The position numbers were made by a program, and so were the translations under genes. DNA of 22,624 nucleotides from assembly GCA_018238825.1 (NCBI GenBank), contig JABCSP010000009.1:1-22624 (forward strand), given 5' to 3'. The DNA is from Candidatus Thorarchaeota archaeon. Lineage in GTDB: Archaea; Asgardarchaeota; Thorarchaeia; Thorarchaeales; Thorarchaeaceae. Position 1 is the stretch's first letter, and each line of letters starts with the position of its first letter. A model generated the notes under the pieces. It made no database searches. It saw only the letters and a program-made list of their open reading frames with translations, and was not told the DNA's origin. Below, piece after piece: positions 8,630 to 15,948 of this stretch.

Positions 8630-9712
8630 CTATCTATGAACAAGTAATGACACATCCTCGTGTTTGAGCGTATGTTCCCACAAACTCTGGCAGTCGCATG
8701 TCAAATCATCAAACACATGAACATCTAGTGTTAATGAGAATTGACGAATCGCAGAAACAAAAGCTGTATCGCATTTTCCACAATTGTGAGTTCCCCGTTT
8801 CTTCCCCGCAGCTGCAGGATCACAGACTACGTTTACCGAGTTCTTTGCTGCATCATGAGCATAACGAAGAACTTCCACAACACTCCAAAGCCAAGGAGGT
8901 CTAAATCTCTGTTTTTTCCAGAGTTTCTCAACAAGCGTACTGCTTTGAACATTGACAGGATTAAGGGAGATAGTGGACACTCCTGCATCAATTGCATCTC
9001 TCACGGTCTGTTTTGCATCAAGAAGAGCATCTCGCTCAGTAAGGAAGGGTGGTTTCAACAGCACGTATGCACGAGTTCCTACATTGTGTTTCTTACCAAT
9101 TTCAACTGCTTCTCTGAATGATTTCAGGTCGAAATTCTTGTTTATACATAAGGAGCGAACTACATCACTGCTGCTCTCAAGACCCATTCCAATCTCAATT
9201 ATTCTATCATCTAGAATAGCACGTACCTCAGCAATGATAGAATCTTGTACATACTCAGGTCTTGATTCTAAAACCACCTCTCTGATTCTATCATCATCTG
9301 CAATCGCTTTCAATATCTGGTTTCGTGCGTCAGAAGGTATCTCTTCTGTATCCAAGAAACTTCCACTTGTGTAAATCTTCACTGCAAGAGGAGCACTTTC
9401 TTTATCTAACTTGGACATCGCATCTTGAAACTGGTTGAAGAGCTCGTCGGAGGAGGGATTTCTGCTAGAGCCATCTAAGAGGTAGCTACACATAGTGCAA
9501 CCTCCTTCATCACTCCGTGCATGAGCACAACCAATTGTTGAGAGTACGATTGAAAGAGCAATACCGCTTTCGGTACCTATCCTTGATGTAATAGTCCATG
9601 CAGCTGAGGGTTTGTTTGGGTTCTTTGCACGCCTCTTTTCTACTGAGCGACCTCTAGATTTGAATGATGCAATCTTCACTGCTGATTGAATCTGTTCCAA
9701 AGTATCAGTCAT
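8630..9712 (-). CDS. Archaeosine biosynthesis radical SAM protein RaSEA
   Basis: RaSEA is the radical SAM lyase that converts the lysine adduct made by ArcS on preQ0-tRNA into archaeosine at position 15. The 360-residue protein carries the iron-sulfur cysteines C62, C72 and C75 in GCAHARSDEGGCTMC, a CX9CX2C spacing like that of the Elp3-related TIGR01210 group rather than the classical CX3CX2C. A TIM-barrel core with KIYTSGSF, ESRPE and GMGLESS motifs follows. The C-terminal NCGKC and LTCDC cysteine pairs are typical of the family. The ATG at 9712 is two bases after the arcS stop, so both partners of the complex are likely translated together. Identification is supported by sequence and by the neighbouring arcS. 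Confidence 0.92.
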   Translation of the reverse strand: MTDTLEQIQSAVKIASFKSRGRSVEKRRAKNPNKPSAAWTITSRIGTESGIALSIVLSTIGCAHARSDEGGCTMCSYLLDGSSRNPSSDELFNQFQDAMSKLDKESAPLAVKIYTSGSFLDTEEIPSDARNQILKAIADDDRIREVVLESRPEYVQDSIIAEVRAILDDRIIEIGMGLESSSDVVRSLCINKNFDLKSFREAVEIGKKHNVGTRAYVLLKPPFLTERDALLDAKQTVRDAIDAGVSTISLNPVNVQSSTLVEKLWKKQRFRPPWLWSVVEVLRYAHDAAKNSVNVVCDPAAAGKKRGTHNCGKCDTAFVSAIRQFSLTLDVHVFDDLTCDCQSLWEHTLKHEDVSLLVHR

Positions 9713-9714
9713 AA

Positions 9715-11649
9715 TTATACCTCCACCTTATGGCGTACAGAAACTGCACGCCCACGTTTCAGTTCACACATTTCGCGTCCTGACATTTCACTCCGACCAA
9801 CTGCAATGACCTCATCCTGATTGTTGAGTACTATTACTTCATCACCAGGACGTATTGACAAGTCAGCCTCTTTGATTCCTACTGCAAATATGGAACCACC
9901 TTTGACAAATGGTGCATCAAGTCGAACCCAGTATCTGTTTAGGGGAGCAATAAGTTTCGCACCACCCAATGTAAGAGATAAGAGACCTGTATCAGCAATG
10001 AATGAGCAGATCTGTTCTTTGTCGATACGACAGACAATCTGTCTATACGGCTTTCCTCCTAACTTAGCATTTTTAGGAACCAAAATATTTCCAGCTCCCG
10101 TACCAAACTGGAAGTCTGCAGTTGCACGGACTATTTCCTCAAGCTGTCTTGGTGGAGTGTCTTTCAATTGAAGTACTCTCTTGAGGTCAACAAGTGTTTC
10201 TTGTAATGCTTGGCGAGATTCCCAGCTTGTGGCAGACGCTTCTGGAGTTGTGTATATGATACTCTGTGAAACTCTAGATTCAGCAGCCTTCACAATCCCC
10301 AGATAGCCACCAGAAACATGTGCAACAACAGTGCAACTTGGATCAAGCTTGTTTAGGTATGTGATGAGTGCCTCTGCTCCCAGAGAGGTCTCTTCGGCAT
10401 CCCAGTCCCCAGTAACAGGAATATCGTAGTTTGCAGCAGGGAATATTCTCTCAAGTTCTCTTGGTACTATTCCAAGAGGTGATGTGAGAATAACTTGAGC
10501 AACTCTACCTGATGCGCTACCCAGAGCTCCCTCTATGCTTTCCAAAAACCTACGATGAGATTTTGAGTCAGAATACGGTTTCTTTGCAGAGCAAGGGAGT
10601 AAGAGTACAATCTGTTTTCCTTCAGGAGGGGTATAACGTGCTTCTAGAAGATCACGATAGCGTTTAACTGCTGGAGAGTTATAGGATTCAGGACCGATGA
10701 GTGGAACATTATCTGCTCCAGTTGTTGGTGTAAATTCCTCAATGAAGGAATAGATTTGTTTATCCACTTGTCGCTGAATCGATGCTTGATTAGGACTGAC
10801 ATGTGTCATCGATTCAACTAACCATCGTAAACGGCCTGATTTCATTGCATAAACCGATTCAGAGAGAATGGATACATAGACATCCAAATTATGATTCTGG
10901 AGGATATCGATAAGATCAGAATGCTTAGCCCCTGCAATAGATTCACAATGCACGCAAGAACAGATTCTCTGTTGCTTCCCTGTTTCTATATGTTCTGAAT
11001 CATTACGCCAAAGCCGAACACCAGTTGCTGCAGTTTCATATGCATAACCAGTATCTATGACATCAAAACCAGTGTAGTATAGAAGTGGTACTGTGCTAGG
11101 ATCTATTTTCCCCAGAGCTAGAGCAAGCCACGAAGCAGGAAGATTGCTTCTGAGAATTATCGAGTCGAGGTCTGTTGAGCCAAGATAACCATCAAACATG
11201 AAAGCAGCTGCTCGGATACCCTTGGAATGAAAATCATCAATATAGGATTTGAAATCATCAATGTCTATGTTCTCAGGAATTCTAACTATTAGACGAGAGG
11301 GATCAACAGTTTCTTTGATTTCATCAACAGCATCAAGCTGGTGTCGCAGTGTTAGAACACTGGTTTGATCATCCAGAGACGAGAAGGATATTAGAGAAGG
11401 GAGTAAGACTGAATCAAAGTCCCCAAGTCCTGCTTTGTCTATATCTTCAAATTTCATACTGAATGGAAGTGCTGCGATTGTTGGTCTGGAGTTTGATGGG
11501 TCTCTTCCTAAGGTCCCATATTGAAGCATCTTTTCATTAGAGATACTGTGACCAGTAAGCAACGGTGTTTCGAATACTTCAGTACCCATGATATATTCCC
11601 CAATTCTTGCAGGACCATCATGCCCGCGCCCAACTCTAAATTCGGTCAT
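9715..11649 (-). CDS. arcS: Archaeosine synthase ArcS (TgtA2-type, tRNA preQ0 lysine transferase)
   Basis: ArcS, a paralogue of archaeal TGT, adds lysine to preQ0 at position 15 of tRNA so that RaSEA can finish archaeosine. The 644-residue protein starts MTEFRVGRGHDGPARIG and has a TGT-like barrel domain with a zinc site (C230, C232, C235 in ICSCVHC, and H253). The ArcS hallmark PCSAKKPYS lies at 352-360, followed by KSH. The C-terminal 75 residues are a PUA RNA-binding domain (DLSIRPGDEVIVLN). I chose the ATG at 11649 because GGAG lies nine bases upstream at 11659-11662; upstream ATGs at 11658 and 11664 are badly spaced from that site. The helicase gene ends 16 bases upstream, and RaSEA begins two bases downstream. 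Confidence 0.94.
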   Translation of the reverse strand: MTEFRVGRGHDGPARIGEYIMGTEVFETPLLTGHSISNEKMLQYGTLGRDPSNSRPTIAALPFSMKFEDIDKAGLGDFDSVLLPSLISFSSLDDQTSVLTLRHQLDAVDEIKETVDPSRLIVRIPENIDIDDFKSYIDDFHSKGIRAAAFMFDGYLGSTDLDSIILRSNLPASWLALALGKIDPSTVPLLYYTGFDVIDTGYAYETAATGVRLWRNDSEHIETGKQQRICSCVHCESIAGAKHSDLIDILQNHNLDVYVSILSESVYAMKSGRLRWLVESMTHVSPNQASIQRQVDKQIYSFIEEFTPTTGADNVPLIGPESYNSPAVKRYRDLLEARYTPPEGKQIVLLLPCSAKKPYSDSKSHRRFLESIEGALGSASGRVAQVILTSPLGIVPRELERIFPAANYDIPVTGDWDAEETSLGAEALITYLNKLDPSCTVVAHVSGGYLGIVKAAESRVSQSIIYTTPEASATSWESRQALQETLVDLKRVLQLKDTPPRQLEEIVRATADFQFGTGAGNILVPKNAKLGGKPYRQIVCRIDKEQICSFIADTGLLSLTLGGAKLIAPLNRYWVRLDAPFVKGGSIFAVGIKEADLSIRPGDEVIVLNNQDEVIAVGRSEMSGREMCELKRGRAVSVRHKVEV

Positions 11650-11658
11650 TCTCTTCAT

Positions 11659-11662
11659 CTCC
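11659..11662 (-). promoter_or_regulatory. Shine-Dalgarno GGAG that sets the arcS start
   Basis: GGAG on the minus strand is nine bases from the ATG at 11649. It lies within the 16 bases between the helicase stop and arcS, and excludes the earlier in-frame ATGs, one of which it nearly touches. Confidence 0.7.
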
Positions 11663-11665
11663 ATT

Positions 11666-14314
11666 CTAGACAAGGGGTTCGTACCCAGCATATCCTTCTG
11701 TATCAACGGTTGTTTCAGTCTTGGCGAGTATCATTTCTACACTCTCAAGAGCTCCTATCTTGTATAGTGGACTATTGTTGTTTCCACAGTGATAGGAGTA
11801 AGTACACAGAGGACAGCCATCGACTGTATTGCAGTCGCACTTTTCCAGTATTGTTTTTGTTCTTCTGAATGCCTCATCTAGTTTTCCAAATAGCAGTCTT
11901 GATGCTCCATTACCTCCGGGGCTACCATCGTAAACGAAAATTATCCCTGAATCACCCATTGAAACACCTCCAATCTCACGCGTTCCGCCACCTGTGAGCA
12001 TATCACTTGATTCAATGAGAACATGCTCTACTGCGTGGAATGCGCCTCCATACATTCCACTTGGTGTCATTTGGGGACCCCCAAGTGTAGAATATTTCCC
12101 AGAAACATAGTCATTAACCGATTTTACAGGTTCGGGTGCTGTAAAGGCAAATCCTCTGGTCTTGTACGTATAGATCAAAGGTGTGGTCAAATCAGCCCGA
12201 CCAATAATATTTCCACTTCGAGTTTCTTTCTTGACATATCCGAAGACTGTTTGGGTCATCTCTAGGGTACAATACACTGCATTTAGACCCAGTATCTTAC
12301 TACGTTCTACAATATCAATTATCTTAGGCATTGTAGAATACAGAGGTTTTGTATGCATACTTCTATCTTTGTAAGGAACTACTGTTGCTCTTCCAAGACC
12401 TGGAGTGTACTTGAAGTCAACAGACATGTAGTTCTTACCTCCGTGCAAATATATAGCTCCAGGATGAAGGGCTTGAGCTGCCATCGGCATTGAGCGATCA
12501 CCGAGTCCCTTCTTATCAAGACGTATCTGTACTGTATCTCCGATACCTCTAATGCTGTAACCTCGCCATGCTTTTCTTGCACGCTCAGCATCGATAACTC
12601 GAACACTGTCATTTTCATCTACTTTTACAAGACCATCCTCAACCAGTCCCTCAATGATTCCCTTGTGTCTACTAAACTGGGACGCGTTAAGCTTACCCCC
12701 CATAGCTGCAGCAATCAGTTGGTAGTATCCAACAACTTCATTCTCAGGCTCAAGATACGCTGCATCAATATCTGTGAAATATTTCTCAGGGTCGTTTCGA
12801 TAGAATGAGGAGATTGGGTCATTTTCTCGGAGAGCAAGAATCGCTACACTCTCCTGACCTTTACGACCTGCTCGACCAATTCGTTGTGTCAGTCTAGTAA
12901 TCGATACTATCATACTTACAACACTGTTGAGATCACCAATATCTATTCCAAGTTCAAGTGTAGGAGTGGATACAATAACAGGTAGTTTCCCAGATCTGAA
13001 GTCATCTTCTACATCACTGCGGTATTTCTTTGATAACCCCGCACGATGTACCATGGATTTTACACCAACATCGCTAAGGAGTATATTCAATACTTCAGCT
13101 TCGGAGTGCGTGTTTCCAAATACAAGGGTCTTGAAATCACCAACTTGAAGCATTCCTACCAAATCTACAATCATGCTGTATTTACTACGCTTTCCGGGAT
13201 AGTACATCAAGAAGTGAACGGGACCTCGCTTTGCTGATTTTGATTCAATGAGTCGTACATCAGTATCGAAGAGCATCTCTGCAAATTCCTTGGGATTCGC
13301 AATAGTGGCAGAGGCTCCAATTTTCTGAAATCTTCCAGATTCCATCTCCAAGCGTTTCAGAATATAGTAAACATTTGTTCCCATAGACCCAGTATAGAGA
13401 TGGATCTCATCCAATACTACAAATTTCACAGTTGTAAGTAGAGGTAGTAGACGTGATTGCATCCAGCCAAGGTGATAATGTAGTACATCAGGGTTTGTCA
13501 GAAGAATATCTGGAGGTTTCTCGTAGATCTTACTTCGCTCTTTCTGTGAAGCATCTCCATCAAAGATTGCAACAGTGACCCCTGCAGCCGTTCCCAGTTG
13601 TTTAATCTTGTCATATTGGTCACGAGCAAGTGCCTTAGTTGGATAGATCAAAAGGGCTCTTATACCGGGATTAGAGAATGATTCCTGTACAGTGATAAGC
13701 AGTTGTCGGATGATTGGCAGAATGAATCCTTCAGTCTTACCTTGAGCTGTTGGTGCTGCAAGAACCACGTCTTCCCCATTGTTGATTGCATTATAGGAAA
13801 CTTCTTGGAATTTGTAGAGCTTGGAAATCCCTTTTGAGTCCAGTTCCTCCACTAGTCGTTTTGGTATTCCAAGTTCACTAACTTCAGAACCATACTCAGC
13901 ATCAGTCGCTTCCATGTATTGGTACTTGACAATATAGTCTCGACCAGATGATACTAAATTTCGAAGGGTTTCAGGAAGGTCATCGATATCCCCTCCACCC
14001 TCTTCTACAATCTTCGTTATGGCATCCTCTGATTGCACACGAGACAATCTATCTCTTGTACGTCGTTTCTTTTTGGGAGTATCGGATCCAGTTCCAAGAT
14101 ATTTCTCCCGTCTAACTGTAGTTCTTGCAGAATCACTTTCGAATGCACTACATTTGATCTCCTCAGTATATGCTTCGTACGCATCGAAGAGGTCCTTATT
14201 CTTGCCATCTACAAGTATCTCTACATCACATGTGTAGCAATTGACATACCACCCTGCATCAACTTTCTTGAAGTCGAGTCGCGAACCACACTTGGGGCAA
14301 TGTAGGACAGGCAC
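11666..14314 (-). CDS. DEAD/DEAH helicase with DUF1998 (MrfA/Hrq1-like) and N-terminal zinc ribbon
   Basis: This superfamily 2 helicase of 882 residues has an N-terminal zinc ribbon (C6, C9, C26, C29), a basic linker (KKKRRTRDR) and then the helicase core: APTAQGKTE (motif I, about 187-195), YPTKALARDQ (Ia), VLDEIH (II, DEIH at 302-305), SAT (III, 335-337) and QRIGRAGRKG (VI, 477-486). The C-terminal DUF1998 region ends with the cysteine cluster C826, C828, C834, C837, C843. This arrangement is that of Hrq1 and bacterial MrfA, 3'-5' helicases linked to repair of interstrand crosslinks and mitomycin lesions. The added N-terminal ribbon is not part of the minimal MrfA core. I chose the GTG at 14314, six bases after GGTG; TTG at 14326 and GTG at 14323 are alternatives. 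It lies directly upstream of arcS, an unexpected pairing. Confidence 0.88.
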   Translation of the reverse strand: MPVLHCPKCGSRLDFKKVDAGWYVNCYTCDVEILVDGKNKDLFDAYEAYTEEIKCSAFESDSARTTVRREKYLGTGSDTPKKKRRTRDRLSRVQSEDAITKIVEEGGGDIDDLPETLRNLVSSGRDYIVKYQYMEATDAEYGSEVSELGIPKRLVEELDSKGISKLYKFQEVSYNAINNGEDVVLAAPTAQGKTEGFILPIIRQLLITVQESFSNPGIRALLIYPTKALARDQYDKIKQLGTAAGVTVAIFDGDASQKERSKIYEKPPDILLTNPDVLHYHLGWMQSRLLPLLTTVKFVVLDEIHLYTGSMGTNVYYILKRLEMESGRFQKIGASATIANPKEFAEMLFDTDVRLIESKSAKRGPVHFLMYYPGKRSKYSMIVDLVGMLQVGDFKTLVFGNTHSEAEVLNILLSDVGVKSMVHRAGLSKKYRSDVEDDFRSGKLPVIVSTPTLELGIDIGDLNSVVSMIVSITRLTQRIGRAGRKGQESVAILALRENDPISSFYRNDPEKYFTDIDAAYLEPENEVVGYYQLIAAAMGGKLNASQFSRHKGIIEGLVEDGLVKVDENDSVRVIDAERARKAWRGYSIRGIGDTVQIRLDKKGLGDRSMPMAAQALHPGAIYLHGGKNYMSVDFKYTPGLGRATVVPYKDRSMHTKPLYSTMPKIIDIVERSKILGLNAVYCTLEMTQTVFGYVKKETRSGNIIGRADLTTPLIYTYKTRGFAFTAPEPVKSVNDYVSGKYSTLGGPQMTPSGMYGGAFHAVEHVLIESSDMLTGGGTREIGGVSMGDSGIIFVYDGSPGGNGASRLLFGKLDEAFRRTKTILEKCDCNTVDGCPLCTYSYHCGNNNSPLYKIGALESVEMILAKTETTVDTEGYAGYEPLV

Positions 14315-14320
14315 AGTAAA

Positions 14321-14324
14321 CACC
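14321..14324 (-). promoter_or_regulatory. Shine-Dalgarno GGTG that points to a GTG start for the helicase
   Basis: On the minus strand GGTG is followed by six bases and GTG at 14314. It would be destroyed as a ribosome site if translation began at the TTG or GTG inside it, so the shorter protein (MPVLHCPKC) is preferred. Confidence 0.55.
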
Positions 14325-14378
14325 AATTTCTATGACGTCGATAGATAGCGGCTTATCAAACTTTGGCACTGATTATTA

Positions 14379-14386
14379 GTATTAAA
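14379..14386 (-). promoter_or_regulatory. Possible TATA box for the helicase-arcS-RaSEA transcript
   Basis: TTTAATAC on the minus strand would start transcription near 14356, about 42 bases before the GTG at 14314. It lies in the divergent region shared with the first thioredoxin gene. Confidence 0.35.
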
Positions 14387-14429
14387 CAGCAACATTTGTT
14401 CGAGAAAATAAAGTTGTCACAACATAATC

Positions 14430-14437
14430 CTTATAAC
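14430..14437 (+). promoter_or_regulatory. TATA box for the first thioredoxin gene
   Basis: CTTATAAC lies about 55-60 bases before the ATG at 14491, predicting a start near 14460 and a leader of about 30 bases that contains the GGAG ribosome site. Confidence 0.5.
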
Positions 14438-14490
14438 GGTAGTGCAAAAAACAAGCACAACCGACCCGTAGCAGACGGAGTTTGATTACA

Positions 14491-14853
14491 ATGGTAAAAG
14501 ACATCAGCTCATCAGAATTAAACCAAATTATCACAGATAACAAAGTAGTATTCGTTGACGCACATGCAGTTTGGTGTGCACCTTGCCGTACTTTAGGTCC
14601 AATGCTTGAAGAAGTGCATGAGAAATATCATGAACGCGGATTGAAAGTTGTCAAGTTAGATATTGACCAAAATCGTGATTTCAGTTCAGAGAACCAGATC
14701 ACTGGCGTTCCTAGCGTTATAGTATACTCAGAAGGTAGAAAAGTAGTCTTTGATGACGGTCGTGGAAATAAGACCGACAAGCTTGTTGGTGTCATGCCAA
14801 TGGAAGTCTACGAGCAGATTGCAGATAATCTCCTGGCAGAAACAGCTGCATAA
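14491..14853 (+). CDS. Thioredoxin (WCAPC)
   Basis: This 120-residue cytoplasmic thioredoxin reduces protein disulfides through the pair C29 and C32 in VWCAPC. The sequence around it, VFVDAHAVWCAPCRTLGPML, follows the thioredoxin pattern, with His in place of the usual Trp of the DFWA segment. The cis-proline is P74 in GVPSV. The ATG at 14491 has GGAG ten bases upstream; the in-frame TTG at 14482 is almost touching that site and is rejected. A second thioredoxin follows 124 bases downstream beyond a terminator, so the two may be regulated separately. Family assignment is sure; the protein targets are unknown. Confidence 0.95.
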   Translation: MVKDISSSELNQIITDNKVVFVDAHAVWCAPCRTLGPMLEEVHEKYHERGLKVVKLDIDQNRDFSSENQITGVPSVIVYSEGRKVVFDDGRGNKTDKLVGVMPMEVYEQIADNLLAETAA

Positions 14854-14871
14854 TATTCCTTCACTTTTCTC

Positions 14872-14914
14872 CGAGGAAGGTACTTCCTTCCTCGTGGGAC
14901 TTCTTATTTTTTTT
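14872..14914 (+). terminator. Hairpin with T-tract after the first thioredoxin
   Basis: CGAGGAAGG (14872-14880) and CCTTCCTCG (14886-14894) form a perfect nine-pair stem with the loop TACTT. T-rich sequence follows and ends in eight Ts at 14907-14914. This looks like an intrinsic terminator placed between the two thioredoxin genes. Confidence 0.75.
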
Positions 14915-14977
14915 CATTCAATCTTGTGAGTAACAATTATAGGCATTCAAGAAACGGAAACCATCGGTGCAAAACAC

Positions 14978-15352
14978 ATGGTTCGTGATGTAACTCCTTC
15001 AGACATCGAAACAGCAATGACTGAAACTAAACTTCTGTTTGTTGATGCTTGGGCTCCCTGGTGCCAACCATGCTTAGCATTAGCCCCAACTCTTGATGAG
15101 CTAGATGAAAAATACAAGGATGACCCAGATGTAGGTTTTCTGAAAGTCAATACGCAAAATCATCAAGAATTTGCAATCAAGAACGAAATCAGTGGCATTC
15201 CATGTGTTCTCATTTTCATGGACGGTGCACCTGCTAAACTAGAGATACCAACCTCAGAAGCAGGTAATGTGACAATCGTAGATAGACTGGTAGGTTTGCG
15301 ACCTGCAGAGCACTATGAATTTGCGATTAGCGCTCTACTGAACCGGAATTGA
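14978..15352 (+). CDS. Thioredoxin (WCQPC)
   Basis: The second thioredoxin has 124 residues with the redox pair C29 and C32 in APWCQPC and the cis-proline P75 in SGIPCV. It shares the N-terminal framework MV-D and FVDA-A-WC-PC with the preceding thioredoxin, so the pair probably arose by tandem duplication and then diverged. It has an extra cysteine (C76) directly after the cis-proline, next to the active site in the thioredoxin fold, and a short insertion (TSEAGNVT) before the last strand. The ATG at 14978 has GGTG eight bases upstream, and ATTATAG near 14935 may be its own TATA box. Physiological partner unknown. Confidence 0.94.
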   Translation: MVRDVTPSDIETAMTETKLLFVDAWAPWCQPCLALAPTLDELDEKYKDDPDVGFLKVNTQNHQEFAIKNEISGIPCVLIFMDGAPAKLEIPTSEAGNVTIVDRLVGLRPAEHYEFAISALLNRN

Positions 15353-15411
15353 TAGTCTAATTGAGCACATGATGTTTTATTAGACATCGTGACAGCAGAG
15401 AAGTAAGCAGA

Positions 15412-15417
15412 GAGGTG
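15412..15417 (+). promoter_or_regulatory. Shine-Dalgarno GAGGTG that sets the gamma-CA start
   Basis: GAGGTG is six bases before the GTG at 15424. The earlier in-frame GTG at 15415 lies inside this site, so the later start (MPILPFG) is chosen; that N terminus is also the usual one in the family. Confidence 0.75.
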
Positions 15418-15423
15418 TTTGAT

Positions 15424-15948
15424 GTGCCAATACTACCCTTCGGAGATAAGAGTCCAAAAATAGATCCAAAGGCATTTGTGAGTCCACAGGCCACACTTGT
15501 TGGTGATGTTGAAGTCGGTGCGAGAGCCAATATCTGGCCCGGTGCTGTGATACGTGGAGACTTTGCGTCTGTACGAATTGGTGAGAGAACATGTGTACAG
15601 GACAGTGCTGTGATTCATGCACACAGTGAAGAAAATCCTGCGATTATTGGAAGCAATGTTATCATTGGTACTGCTGCTGTTCTTCATGGAGTATACATTG
15701 GAGATAGCGCAAACATAGGCGAGGGATGTGTCATCTTCGATGGAGCAACTCTTGGAGAAGGGGTATTACTTGCCCCAGGAAGTATCGTACCAGCAAATGT
15801 TGTGATTCCTCCGAGAAGCCTCAACTCTGGAGCTCCTGCAGCACAGATTCGTGAACTCTCACGGGAAGAAATAGACAAACACAATGACAAGACTGAAGCA
15901 ATCACTCAGGTATTTGCAAAACTCAAGAGATGGCAACAAACTACGTAA
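15424..15948 (+). CDS. Gamma-carbonic-anhydrase-fold protein with a missing His ligand
   Basis: The 174-residue protein is a left-handed beta-helix of hexapeptide repeats with a C-terminal helix, as in gamma-class carbonic anhydrases and YrdA/ferripyochelin-binding-like proteins, which form trimers with metals at subunit interfaces. The residues IRGD (R44, D46), VQD (Q59), the first His (H65) and the last His in VLHG (H88) are present. The middle ligand, normally the His of GHxxxxHG, is Thr83 (IGTAAVLHG). Carbonic anhydrase activity is therefore doubtful unless another side chain takes its place. The start is GTG at 15424, set by GAGGTG. The stop codon abuts the stop of the convergent M24 gene with no spacer. 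The fold is sure; activity is uncertain. Confidence 0.88.
   Translation: MPILPFGDKSPKIDPKAFVSPQATLVGDVEVGARANIWPGAVIRGDFASVRIGERTCVQDSAVIHAHSEENPAIIGSNVIIGTAAVLHGVYIGDSANIGEGCVIFDGATLGEGVLLAPGSIVPANVVIPPRSLNSGAPAAQIRELSREEIDKHNDKTEAITQVFAKLKRWQQTT

Noticed and set aside
8741..9374. Long plus-strand open frames opposite RaSEA (126 and 140 codons)
   Set aside because: They are antisense to a well-supported gene with family motifs throughout, have no ribosome site and code for Ser/Thr/Cys-rich shadow sequence.
11521..11868. Plus-strand open frame of 115 codons across the arcS-helicase junction
   Set aside because: It is antisense to both genes, composed of His/Ser/Cys-rich shadow sequence, and has no start signal.
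14854..14977. Possible small RNA between the thioredoxins
   Set aside because: The only structure is a simple hairpin with T-tract that is explained as a terminator.
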